The position numbers and the translations under genes are program-made. The notes under the pieces were generated by a model. That model ran no database searches. It saw only the letters and a list, made by a program, of their open reading frames with translations, and had not been told where the DNA came from. Shown here piece after piece: positions 15,793-23,163 of a stretch of 32,909 nucleotides of DNA; within the stretch, counting starts at the first letter, position 1; each line of letters begins with the position of its first letter. Location of the stretch: assembly GCA_947259275.1 (NCBI GenBank), contig CAMYMH010000005.1:71449-104357 (forward strand). The letters are read 5' to 3'. The stretch is from an uncultured Acidimicrobiaceae bacterium (GTDB taxonomy: Bacteria > Actinomycetota > Acidimicrobiia > Spongiisociales > SHLN01).

Positions 15793-16689
15793 GTGCGCGA
15801 CTTCTTCAACGACTTCTTCACCGACCCCTCGCTGTGGCAGATTCGGCTCGCCGTGACCCTCGCCGTCATCCTGGCGGTGATCGTGTTTCGTCTGGTGATC
15901 CTCCGCATCGTGCGCCGGAGAGTCGACGACCCGGAGATCTGGTATCGCACCCAGAAGCTGTCGAGCTACGGCGGCAGCTTCCTCGTGATCCTGGTGGTGA
16001 CCTTTGTCTGGTTCCAGGTCAGCAACATCGGTGCCTGGATCGGCGTGGTTTCTGCCGGGGTGGCGATTGCGCTCTCGGATGTTCTGCGGAACTTCGTCGG
16101 CTGGGGATACATCCTGCTTCGTCGTCCTTTCAAGATCGGTGACCGGATCGAGATCGACGGGCAGGCAGGCGACGTGGTCGACGTTCGGTCTCAGCGCTTC
16201 TCGATTCTCGAGATCAAGGGATGGGTGGATGCCGACCAATCAACCGGCCGGATCATTCAGATCCCGAACGGTCTCCTGTTCAGCAAGCCACTCGCCAACT
16301 ACACCGAGGGCTTCCCCTACATCTGGCACGAGATCCCGATGCTGGTGACCTTCGAGAGCGACTGGCAGCGGGCGGTTGAGCTCATGAATGAAGCCCTGGC
16401 CGAGCACGCGCCGAGTATGGCATCCACCGAAGCGCGTACGGCCATCCGGGAAGCGGCCACCGAGTACCAAATCCGCTACACCCACCTCACCCCCACCTCC
16501 TACGTGTCCGTAAAAGACAGCGGCGTCATGGTCACCGGTCGGGCCATCATCCCGGTGCGATCTCGCCGCCACATCGACACGACCATCTGGCGTTCGCTGC
16601 TCGAGAAGCTCGACGCCGAGCCGGCGGTTGAGCTCGCCTACCCCACCGTGCGGACATACCTGCCCGGACTGACGATCACGAACCGCTAG
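15793..16689 (+). CDS. MscS-family mechanosensitive ion channel
   Basis: A 298-residue small-conductance mechanosensitive channel that releases solutes upon hypo-osmotic stress. Three membrane helices (about 17-37, 55-75, 78-105) end in the pore helix SAGVAIALSDVLRNFVGWGYILLRRPFKIGDRIEI, the most conserved MscS segment, followed by the beta domain with GDVVDVRSQRFSILEI and the IPNGLLFSKPLANYT loop, and a C-terminal alpha/beta domain. GTG 15793 is preferred over ATG 15754 because family-like sequence begins there and a TACGCT box precedes it; the ATG would add 13 unrelated residues. It converges on the DUF2332 gene, overlapping 14 bp. Confidence 0.92.
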   Translation: MRDFFNDFFTDPSLWQIRLAVTLAVILAVIVFRLVILRIVRRRVDDPEIWYRTQKLSSYGGSFLVILVVTFVWFQVSNIGAWIGVVSAGVAIALSDVLRNFVGWGYILLRRPFKIGDRIEIDGQAGDVVDVRSQRFSILEIKGWVDADQSTGRIIQIPNGLLFSKPLANYTEGFPYIWHEIPMLVTFESDWQRAVELMNEALAEHAPSMASTEARTAIREAATEYQIRYTHLTPTSYVSVKDSGVMVTGRAIIPVRSRRHIDTTIWRSLLEKLDAEPAVELAYPTVRTYLPGLTITNR

Positions 16690-17746
16690 GTTCGTCCCAC
16701 CCCCATTCGAGCCAGCGTCCGTGGTGATGGAACCGACCCAGCGTATCGACCTGCACATCACCGTCCCGGTACTCGTACAGTTTGATGACGGGCAGGTTGC
16801 GCTTGTATCCAAACCACTCGAGCCAGATCCTGATGACGGGGCGGCCCGCCTCCCGGAGAAGCCGGTCGAGTCCGGCCCGCTGTTCCGAGGACCACTGGAT
16901 GAGGGCGAAGCTATGAAAAACGACCGGAACATGGCCATCGTTGACCTGGTCGATCGAATCGGGCAACAGCTCGAGGGCATCACCGGCTACCAGCCGGGGC
17001 GGGTCCGCTGCGACTGCGGCGACGGCGCTGCGAAGCCGACCCCGCCGTTCTCCGTGGCCGGGCCACACCAGCGCGTCGAGCCACCGGACCTCTGATTCAT
17101 TAGTGACGTCGACCGGGTGGAGGTCGATACCAACCCGGCTCGAGATCCTGAGGGCGGCGGTTGGCAGTGGCGGGGCCGCGCCCCGCAGCTCGGTGGCGAG
17201 TGAGACCGGCGAGTCAATCGGACCCCACGTCTGAGTGCCGTATTGGTAGTGATAACGATCGAAGGCAAGCAGCAGCCCGGCGCTGGCGCCGACCTCGACG
17301 AGTGCCATCGGCAACTCAACTCGCCTCTCGACCGCAGCCAGCGCGGGGATGAGAGCCAAACACCGCGCCACCTCGTTGGTCTGGGTCCGGCGAGTCCGGA
17401 TCAGCTCCTCCAGTTCACCACGGTTGACTCGACAGAAGTCCCGAAACACCGGAACGGGATCGGCTGCCGGTGGGGCCGTTCCGGACACCGCCGGGTACCA
17501 GTCGGCGAGTGGGTGCAACGCCCCCCCGGTGATGAGGTATTGCACCGCCGCGAACAAGACGTTGGGTGGCGGCTGGCCGGGCATCGCCAAGCCGGCCAGC
17601 CCGAGCAGTTCTTCATCCTCCACGATCGCCTCCGACAGCCGTGCGTAGAGAGGGATCTCCTCACCGACCGCTCGGGCAAAGGCGTGGAACTGCTTCGCCG
17701 CCGGCTGATCGTAGATGTGGTCCGAGGGCATGGGCCATTGTGGCAT
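16676..17746 (-). CDS. DUF2332 family protein
   Basis: A 356-residue cytoplasmic protein matching DUF2332: an N-terminal helical part with YARLSEAIVEDEELLGLAG and PPPNVLFAAVQYLITGG, then VEVGASAGLLLAFDRYHYQYG, which resembles the SAM-binding motif I of methyltransferases, later GIDLHPVDVTNESEVRWLDALVWPGH and VVFHSFALIQWSSEQR. The family is widespread in actinobacteria and proteobacteria and its biochemical function is unknown; the motif suggests a Rossmann fold. Start codon is ATG 17746 or ATG 17731; an earlier ATG at 17785 lies in the heptamer repeat and is rejected. Candidate RNA B lies upstream on the same strand. Confidence 0.85.
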   Translation of the reverse strand: MPQWPMPSDHIYDQPAAKQFHAFARAVGEEIPLYARLSEAIVEDEELLGLAGLAMPGQPPPNVLFAAVQYLITGGALHPLADWYPAVSGTAPPAADPVPVFRDFCRVNRGELEELIRTRRTQTNEVARCLALIPALAAVERRVELPMALVEVGASAGLLLAFDRYHYQYGTQTWGPIDSPVSLATELRGAAPPLPTAALRISSRVGIDLHPVDVTNESEVRWLDALVWPGHGERRGRLRSAVAAVAADPPRLVAGDALELLPDSIDQVNDGHVPVVFHSFALIQWSSEQRAGLDRLLREAGRPVIRIWLEWFGYKRNLPVIKLYEYRDGDVQVDTLGRFHHHGRWLEWGWDEPSGS

Positions 17747-17753
17747 CAGAGTC

Positions 17754-17795
17754 CCAAGACCCAAGACCCAAGACCCAAGACCCAAGACCCAAGAC
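17754..17795. repeat. Tandem heptamer repeat CCAAGAC x6
   Basis: Six exact copies of CCAAGAC in a row, directly upstream of the DUF2332 start. A related heptamer tract (GAGACCC x4) and an inverted remnant (CTTGGGT/CTTGGGA) lie at the other end of the non-coding region. In-frame slippage cannot be involved because it is outside the gene. Confidence 0.95.
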
Positions 17796-17835
17796 CCTCA
17801 GCGTGAGGTCATGCTTCGGCCTGGCGCCGGCAGCG

Positions 17836-17852
17836 GCTGCCCTACGGGCAGC
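17836..17852. terminator. Strong 7-bp hairpin
   Basis: GCTGCCC, TAC loop, GGGCAGC. It is a possible 3' end for candidate RNA B or a structural element of the DUF2332 leader. No T run follows on either strand. Confidence 0.35.
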
Positions 17853-17928
17853 TTGGCAGTCGCGTCGCAACTGCAGCCTCCAAAGCAGACCGAAACTGAC
17901 GAGTTCTCGTGGTTTCCCGGGGCCTGGC

Positions 17929-18025
17929 GCCGGCGGCGCCGGCCGTCGATCAGCTAGCGGTTCGGCGGCAGCACTCGCATTTCTCCGCCGTCCAACGCGC
18001 CAGCCATGCCGCGGCGGAGAAATCG
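17929..18025. repeat. Hairpin leader element, copy 2
   Basis: Closely matches 1991-2089, including GCCGGCGGCGCCGGC, GTCGATCA-CTAGC, GCGGCAGCACTCGC and the 11-bp inverted repeat (17979-17989 with 18013-18023, loop 23 nt). The loop and the TATCCT box differ, while both arms are identical, so the stem is what is preserved. No cold-shock gene follows here; the element sits at the presumed 3' end of candidate RNA B. Confidence 0.8.
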
Positions 18026-18029
18026 AAGA

Positions 18030-18571
18030 GGGGCATCGCGCGGGAAATCCCGAGTGAGCCTTAGCCGTGACCAAAACCCTCTCGGGATGTTCCCGCTGCC
18101 GGGCGGCCCCTTTCGGGTGCCGTGCCGGCGGTTTCCGCCCGAGATCGGTGCCCGTGAGCCCGTGTCTCTTGCGGCGCCGAAGCGTTTTGCGCTTCAACGT
18201 TCCAGCGTCGCTGGCTCGGTGACCTTACGATCATCGAGTGTCGGTCGGGAGCCTCGCCCTCTCGGGTCCAACCCTCGCCGACCCTCATCCTCCGCCGTAA
18301 CGGCGAATGAGGTGTGGTCTCCCGGCGACCGTTTGAGCCTTGTGAGCCCATCCGGCCGACCCGATCGGGGCCCGGGTGGCCACTCCCACGATCCGGTGTC
18401 GCAGGGCCCGGTCCGGCTTTTACACCTTTCCAGGTTCTCTGGTCTGGCTTTCACACCTTTCCAGAGTTCCGGTCGAGATTTCGCCCTTCCGGAGTTCTCA
18501 CAAACCTTTCGATCCGCAAGCCCGCTTTCGGCTTTCGCTTCCAGCCGGGACGCCCGGTTTCCCGGACAACG
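18030..18571 (-). ncRNA. Candidate structured RNA B
   Basis: About 540 nt without a credible protein. Read on the minus strand from the predicted +1 (about 18571) it shows a GAAA-type hairpin at 18553-18565; three tandem modules of 28-29 nt at 18470-18497, 18441-18469 and 18410-18437; a long hairpin CCUCAU/AUGAGG (18283-18312) enclosing CGCCG-TTA-CGGCG; a GAAGCG/CGCTTC hairpin at 18179-18195; a GGCGG/CCGCC hairpin at 18127-18139; and CCC-GAAA-GGG at 18108-18117. In two of the modules the closing pair changes from CUGG/CCAG to CUGG/CCGG, a pairing-preserving change. The promoter is the twin of that of RNA A. Its 3' end is not defined; it could extend to the DUF2332 gene. Confidence 0.6.
18410..18497 (-). 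repeat. Three tandem 28-29 nt structural modules in RNA B
   Basis: On the minus strand each unit starts GAAC, continues with a GGAAAGG- or GGAAGGG-type core, then a GAAA or AAAA run, and ends in GACC. Units 2 and 3 share CTGGAAAGGTGT and AAAGCC with only a few differences; unit 1 is more diverged. Each can close on itself through CUGG/CCAG, CUGG/CCGG or CCGG/CCGG pairing. Confidence 0.7.
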
Positions 18572-18577
18572 AAGATG

Positions 18578-18651
18578 AATGTACGACCAGATCGCGACCG
18601 GGTCAAATGAGAATGGTGGTTTGTTTTCGCGTGATTAATGATGTTTTCGCG
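18578..18651 (-). promoter_or_regulatory. Composite promoter B with tandem CGCGAAA boxes
   Basis: Reading the minus strand: CGCGAAA (18651-18645), 13 nt, CGCGAAA (18631-18625), 18 nt, -35 TTGACC (18606-18601), 17 nt, -10 TACATT (18583-18578), predicted +1 at about 18571. The total length and every spacer equal those of 15658-15731, while spacer sequences are unrelated, which argues for selection on the boxes. Confidence 0.78.
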
Positions 18652-18653
18652 GA

Positions 18654-18681
18654 GAGACCCGAGACCCGAGACCCGAGACCC
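18654..18681. repeat. Tandem heptamer repeat GAGACCC x4
   Basis: Four exact copies of GAGACCC begin 2 bp beyond the outer CGCGAAA box. With the CCAAGAC tract at 17754-17795 and the inverted CTTGGG units at 18710-18733, heptamers bracket the whole RNA B region. Confidence 0.9.
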
Positions 18682-18738
18682 GACGAGGTTCCCGCAGTCT
18701 GGCTTCGGACTTGGGTCCTGGGACTTGGGACTCACTAA

Positions 18739-19542
18739 TTACAAACGTGTCACTCTGGTGACTTCAAGCAGTGCCCGCAGCTGTTCAAGTTTCGTTCGAT
18801 CGATCGGTTGGTCGAACCGGCCACCATCTATCAGGCCCGCGGCACCACCGCCCATCTGGCGCTGCAACGTCTCTACGGCTTGGAGGCTGCAGACCGAACT
18901 CCCGAGCGTCTCTTCAATCTGTTCCGGGAAGCTTGGGCCGAAGTGAGGGATGAGGAGTATCCCGACATGTTCGAATCGGTTGAGGAGGAACGCGCCTGGG
19001 GAATCGAGAGCATGGAGTTGCTGGCCAACTACTTCTCGGTGGAGGATCCGCGTGAGATCGCTCCGGTCGGCTGCGAGCTCGATCTGCTCGAAGAGGTCAA
19101 CACCGTGCAAGTGCGCGGCATCCTCGACCGCATCGACGAGAACGAGAACGGCGAGCTGGTGGTCACCGACTACAAGACCGGCAAGGCCCCGCCCGAGCGC
19201 TACGCCCTCCCCGCCTTCTTCGCTCTCAAGATCTACGCCCTGCTCACCCGCAAGCATCTCGGGCGGGCGCCGGTGCAACTCCGGCTGCTCTACTTGAACG
19301 GCCCGACCTTGTACTCACTCGACGTCGACGAGCAGCAACTCGACGCCATGGAGCGTCAGGTGCGTGCGTTGTGGGAGGCCATTCAGCGTGCCGAGCAACG
19401 GGAGTCGTACCCGCCCCGACAATCAAAACTGTGCGACTGGTGCTCCTTCCAGGAAATATGCCCCGCCTTCGGCGGCACCGGCGAGCCAACCGCCGAAATG
19501 GAGCGCAGGCCTGAACCCGTGCCGGAACCGGCTCCCGCTTAG
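18739..19542 (+). CDS. Stand-alone RecB/Cas4-like PD-(D/E)XK nuclease, 5' end defective or non-canonical
   Basis: The frame encodes a compact RecB-family exonuclease domain. The N-terminal motif is DFKQCPQLFKFRSIDRL, then ARGTTAHLALQRLY, the nuclease core ILDRID and VVTDYKTGKAP (Asp codon at 19168), and the C-terminal LCDWCSFQEICPAFG. Cysteine codons at 18772, 19432, 19441 and 19459 have the AddB/Cas4 iron-sulfur-staple spacing (C...C-x2-C-x5-C). The frame is open only from 18739 and has no ATG, GTG or TTG before the first cysteine; the first usable start, TTG 18808, would remove that cysteine. GTG 18747 would fit with a 1-nt deletion or 2-nt insertion, so a frameshift or 5' loss is likely. 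It probably acts in DNA repair. Confidence 0.8.
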   Translation, partial: LQTCHSGDFKQCPQLFKFRSIDRLVEPATIYQARGTTAHLALQRLYGLEAADRTPERLFNLFREAWAEVRDEEYPDMFESVEEERAWGIESMELLANYFSVEDPREIAPVGCELDLLEEVNTVQVRGILDRIDENENGELVVTDYKTGKAPPERYALPAFFALKIYALLTRKHLGRAPVQLRLLYLNGPTLYSLDVDEQQLDAMERQVRALWEAIQRAEQRESYPPRQSKLCDWCSFQEICPAFGGTGEPTAEMERRPEPVPEPAPA

Positions 19543-19570
19543 AGGCCCAGACGGGTCGCAAACCTTCCGC

Positions 19571-19797
19571 TCAAGGAAGTGGATACCGCTCCGGGGTGAC
19601 GCAATCGCTAGAAACCGTCACCTCGATCCCAAGCTCTGGCGCTCGCTGCTCGGTTTGGCGGGCCATGGCCTGGTCGGAACTGCAGATGAGGATTGAGCCG
19701 TCTGGATTCACTGCCACGCTGAAGGGGCCGACGTCGCCCAGGTCGGCGGCGATGTCAAGCATCTCTCGTCCGATGGTGTTGGCGTCCTCGTTTCCGC
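19571..19797 (-). pseudogene. 3' fragment of an unrecognised gene
   Basis: About 75 codons of protein-like sequence ([20 protein letters not shown], then [21 protein letters not shown], ending VTPERYPLP) end in a stop at 19571, but no start or upstream domain exists: the frame runs straight into the duplicated gdh fragment. I do not recognise the family. It looks like the tail of a gene whose 5' part was replaced. Confidence 0.5.
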
Positions 19798-20011
19798 GAA
19801 GGCCCGACCCATGATCTCCCGCAGCCGAGCCACGATCTCGCCCTCGGACCAGAAGAGATTCTGGAGATCCTGCACCCATTCAAAGTACGACACGGTGACG
19901 CCACCGGCATTGCCGAGGATGTCGGGAATGATGAACACATTCCGCTCACGCAAGATGGTGTCGGCGCCGAGAGCAGGGTCGGCCCGTTGGCTCCCTCGGC
20001 GATGATCCGGG
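19798..20011 (-). pseudogene. Duplicated 3' fragment of glutamate dehydrogenase
   Basis: About 214 bp match 21942-22152 of the intact gdh gene nearly base for base, encoding [44 protein letters not shown] and [20 protein letters not shown] 2-nt insertion near 19965-19975 shifts the frame, and both ends stop abruptly. It lies in the same orientation about 2 kb from the parent. No active function is possible. Confidence 0.9.
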
Positions 20012-20241
20012 CAGAGCCCAGGCACCGGCGAGACGCCGGAGCAGTCTGATAGTCCGCAGGTCGCGGATTCAAGAGGTGTCTTCCGGCCACATCCACCGGT
20101 AGCCGGAGGCACCGGGCTACCGCCTCACGAGTAGGATCGGCTGAGGGAATGCTCGGGGCCCGCGCAGCGGTGCACCCGCGAGATCGCAGGCTCGGTCTGA
20201 TCACGTGAGGAGACCGAGCTGCCCGGAGGAAGGAACTGACC
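20012..20241. other. Non-coding stretch before the second amidohydrolase
   Basis: No convincing gene. It contains the junction of the gdh fragment, a short tRNA-like string I rejected, and near its right end a GGAGGAAGGAAC ribosome-binding site serving GTG 20242. Confidence 0.5.
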
Positions 20242-21645
20242 GTGACTGACCGAATCCTCATCCGTAACGGGATCGTACTCACCCAGGACCCCCAACTCGG
20301 CGAGATGCCGAACGCAGACGTGCTCATCGAGGGCGACACGATCACCGACATCGGCTCCGACCTTGCCGCGGGCGACGCCCGGGTCATCGACGCATCCGGC
20401 GACATTGTCATCCCCGGCTTCATCGACACCCACCGGCACACCTGGGAGACGTGTATCCGGACCTGTGCCCCCGACTTCGCCCTCATCACCTATTTCAGCG
20501 CGATTCTCGACAAGTTCGCTCCCCACTACCGACCGGAGGACGTCCATTCGGCCACACACTGGGGCGCGCTCGAATGCATCAACGCCGGCATCACGACGCT
20601 GGTGGATTGGGCGCACATCATGAACACGCCGGATCACGCTGACGCGTCCATCGATGCATTGAGCGCGACTGGCATTAGATCGGTCTTCGCCTACGGCTTT
20701 CCCAACACCTCGCTCGTGGACTGGTGGTTCGGTCCCGACTACACCGGCAGCGTCTTGACCTCCGACGGTGACGAGGCACGGCGCCTGCGGTCGCAATACT
20801 TCAGCTCGGACGGGGGTCGGATCACCATGGGCCTTGCTACCCGGGGACCCGGCTTCTGCAAGCCCGATGTGGTGCGTCACGATTGGGAGCTTGCCAAAGA
20901 ACTCGGGATCAACATCACGGTCCACGTCGGTATGGATCGGTTCGGCTACACCAAGGGCCAGGTCACTGCGCTGCGTGACATGGACCTGCTCTATCCGGGC
21001 ACGACCTACGTCCACTCTTCGCACCTCACCGACGAGGAGTGGCAGCTGGTCAGCGATTCCGGCGGCAACGTCAGCCTCGCCCCTCAGATCGAGATCCAGA
21101 TGGGCCACGGGTGGGCGCCGGCTGCTACCGCAGAGCAGTACGGCGTGCCGGTTGGCCTCTCGTCGGACGTTGCGACCACGGCGCCGTCTGACCAGTTCAC
21201 CCAGATGCGTGCGGTGTTCGGCTCAGAACGGGGGCTCGCCCATCAAGCGGCCTGGGACGACGATCTCGACGGACTCGAACCATCGCCGGGTCTCATCACT
21301 TCACGTCAGGCCTTATCGTGGGCCACAATCGGTGGAGCCGAGGTGGCGGGCGTTGCCGATCGCACCGGATCACTCACCCCCGGCAAAAAGGCAGACGTGG
21401 TGATCCTGGACGGGTCCGCCGTTAACATCGCCCCGATCATTGATCCAGTAGGCGCCGTCGTTTGTGCGGCAGATGTCTCCAATGTCAAGACCGTCCTCGT
21501 CGATGGCGAGATACTCAAGCAGGACTTCAAGCTCAAGGCTTCGCTGGATGCGCCCCGCACGGCGGTCAAGGATTCGCGGGACTACCTACTAGCCATGTTT
21601 GGCGAACCCGAGCCTGGCTGGCTGTCGGCCACCGCGTCTACGTGA
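20242..21645 (+). CDS. Amidohydrolase of the chlorohydrolase/cytosine-deaminase type
   Basis: A 467-residue amidohydrolase-superfamily enzyme of the subtype III metal site (AtzA/TrzN, MTA/SAH deaminase, SsnA relatives). Visible ligands: HRH in IDTHRHTWE, a His in VHVGMDRFG, His in YVHSSHLTDEEW, and the Asp in GLSSDVATTAPSD. The N- and C-terminal beta-domain halves are present (ILIRNGIVLTQD and GKKADVVILDG). These enzymes hydrolyse amino or chloro groups on purine, pyrimidine or triazine rings; the true substrate is unknown. It starts with GTG at 20242 behind GGAGGAAGGAAC. It has its own transcription unit between two copies of gdh sequence. Confidence 0.9.
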   Translation: MTDRILIRNGIVLTQDPQLGEMPNADVLIEGDTITDIGSDLAAGDARVIDASGDIVIPGFIDTHRHTWETCIRTCAPDFALITYFSAILDKFAPHYRPEDVHSATHWGALECINAGITTLVDWAHIMNTPDHADASIDALSATGIRSVFAYGFPNTSLVDWWFGPDYTGSVLTSDGDEARRLRSQYFSSDGGRITMGLATRGPGFCKPDVVRHDWELAKELGINITVHVGMDRFGYTKGQVTALRDMDLLYPGTTYVHSSHLTDEEWQLVSDSGGNVSLAPQIEIQMGHGWAPAATAEQYGVPVGLSSDVATTAPSDQFTQMRAVFGSERGLAHQAAWDDDLDGLEPSPGLITSRQALSWATIGGAEVAGVADRTGSLTPGKKADVVILDGSAVNIAPIIDPVGAVVCAADVSNVKTVLVDGEILKQDFKLKASLDAPRTAVKDSRDYLLAMFGEPEPGWLSATAST

Positions 21646-21826
21646 AGCCGGCTCGTGGGACTCGCCGCTCGGAAGTCGTCATCGTGGCGACTCCGCGCTT
21701 CGATACTGCCCGTTCCTGAACCGACCGAGGCGGCGGACCATGACCACTTCGCCCGCGCACGTTCCACCGGCGACCGACTGCGGCTTGGACCGACGACCTC
21801 CGTCAACCCGCTCCCTGACACGCCGC
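21646..21826. other. Intergenic, nothing recognised
   Basis: 181 bp between convergent amidohydrolase and gdh stops. Neither a clear terminator hairpin nor a gene is visible. Confidence 0.5.
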
Positions 21827-23110
21827 CTACGGATACACCCCCCGCACCAGCTTGGCCTGCGCTACCCGGCGGATCCCCTTCACTAGGGCGGCGGTGCGCA
21901 TGTCGTATCCCTCGTTGAAGGAGATGTTGAGCACTTCCTCGAAGGCCCGACCCATGATCTCGCGCAGCCGAGCCACGATCTCGCCCTCGGACCAGAAGAA
22001 GTTCTGAAGATCCTGCACCCATTCGAAGTACGACACGGTGACGCCACCGGCATTGGCGAGGATGTCGGGAATGATGAACACATTCCGCTCACGCAAGATG
22101 TTGTCGGCGTCGAGCGTGGTCGGCCCGTTGGCTCCCTCGGCGATGATCCGAGCGGTGATCCTATCCGCGTTGTCCCGCGTTACAACCCCCCCGACGGCGG
22201 CCGGGATGAGGATGTCGCATTCGAGCTCGAACAGCTCCTGGTTGGTGACCGTGTCGACCTCAGGGAAGCCGGCGAGGGTGCCGTTCTCGTTCACCCACTC
22301 CTGAACCTTGGGGATGTCGAGGCCTTGGGGGTTGTGGATGCCGCCGGTGACATCCGATACGGCCACAACCAGGGCACCCAGCTCGTGGGCAGCCAGGGCG
22401 GCGTACTGGCCGACGTTGCCAAACCCGTGGAGGACGACCCGGGCGCCTTCGAGCTCGAACCCCAGATGAGTCGCCGCCGCCGGGAGCAGGCTGACCAGCC
22501 CGCGGCCGGTCGCTTCCCGCCGGGCAATCGAGCCGCCCAGCTCGGGTGGCTTGCCGGTAACGACACCCGGCTCGGCATGGCCAACATGTTGCGAATACGT
22601 ATCCATGATCCAGGCCATCACCTGTTCATTGGTGCCCATGTCGGGGGCCGGGATGTCGGTGTCGGGGCCGATGACTTTGATCATCTCGGCCGTGTAGCGA
22701 CGAGTGAGTCGTTGAACCTCGGGGCGGGTCAGCACCGTGGGATCGACTCGCACTCCACCCTTGGCACCTCCGAACGGAAGCGACATCAAGGAGGTTTTCC
22801 AGGTCATGAGCATGGCGAGGGCGGCGACCTCGCCGAGGTTGACGTCGGGGGCATACCTGATGCCACCCTTGGTCGGCCCCATAGTGAGTACATGTTGTAC
22901 CCGGTAGGCGAAAACGGTCTCGACCTCGTAGTAGCCCTCGCGCCGGAATGGGAAGGTTGTGATGGTCGCCCGTTGCGGGACCCGGAGCCGGGCATGAATG
23001 TTGTCGTCCAGGCCCATGACGCCGGCCACTCGATCGAGCTGAGCTAGCGCCTCGCGGTAGAGGGGTGACTCCAGCTCACCCAGACCACCCTCCCCGAATG
23101 GATCCGACAT
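21827..23110 (-). CDS. gdh: Glu/Leu/Phe/Val dehydrogenase (glutamate dehydrogenase)
   Basis: A 427-residue enzyme that interconverts glutamate and 2-oxoglutarate plus ammonia. Substrate-domain motifs: MGPTKGGIRYAPDVN, TWKTSLMSLPFGGAKGGV with the catalytic Lys near 117, and DIPAPDMGTNEQ with the catalytic Asp. The nucleotide domain has VVLHGFGNVGQYAA. Length is that of hexameric, catabolic or NAD-type GDHs. The start is ATG 23110, preceded by AGGAGG at ideal distance; the in-frame codons upstream are not conserved. Its 3' third is duplicated as a pseudogene at 19798-20011. Confidence 0.95.
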   Translation of the reverse strand: MSDPFGEGGLGELESPLYREALAQLDRVAGVMGLDDNIHARLRVPQRATITTFPFRREGYYEVETVFAYRVQHVLTMGPTKGGIRYAPDVNLGEVAALAMLMTWKTSLMSLPFGGAKGGVRVDPTVLTRPEVQRLTRRYTAEMIKVIGPDTDIPAPDMGTNEQVMAWIMDTYSQHVGHAEPGVVTGKPPELGGSIARREATGRGLVSLLPAAATHLGFELEGARVVLHGFGNVGQYAALAAHELGALVVAVSDVTGGIHNPQGLDIPKVQEWVNENGTLAGFPEVDTVTNQELFELECDILIPAAVGGVVTRDNADRITARIIAEGANGPTTLDADNILRERNVFIIPDILANAGGVTVSYFEWVQDLQNFFWSEGEIVARLREIMGRAFEEVLNISFNEGYDMRTAALVKGIRRVAQAKLVRGVYP

Positions 23111-23163
23111 ATAGCCTCCTAGCGCTGCCAATCTAACGGACGACATCCACGGAGACAGGACCA

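Noticed and set aside
18030-18571. RNase P RNA or tmRNA
   Set aside because: The conserved GAGGAAAGTCC and ACAGAA blocks of RNase P RNA, and the tag reading frame and tRNA-like ends of tmRNA, are absent.
18006-18578. Long plus-strand open frame (190 codons) through the RNA B region
   Set aside because: Composition is Arg/Pro/Ser-rich without domain-like pattern, it starts inside the hairpin element and lacks a ribosome-binding site. Hairpin capping on the minus strand explains the sequence better.
17754-18681. Heptamer arrays as a CRISPR array
   Set aside because: Units are 7 bp with no spacers and no cas genes nearby. The Cas4-like protein is of the stand-alone RecB type.
20041-20082. tRNA-like string GTCTGATAGTCCGCAGGTCG and a GATTCAAG T-loop-like sequence
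   Set aside because: Anticodon and T stems do not pair and no acceptor stem closes it; at most a decayed tRNA fragment, so not annotated as tRNA or att site.
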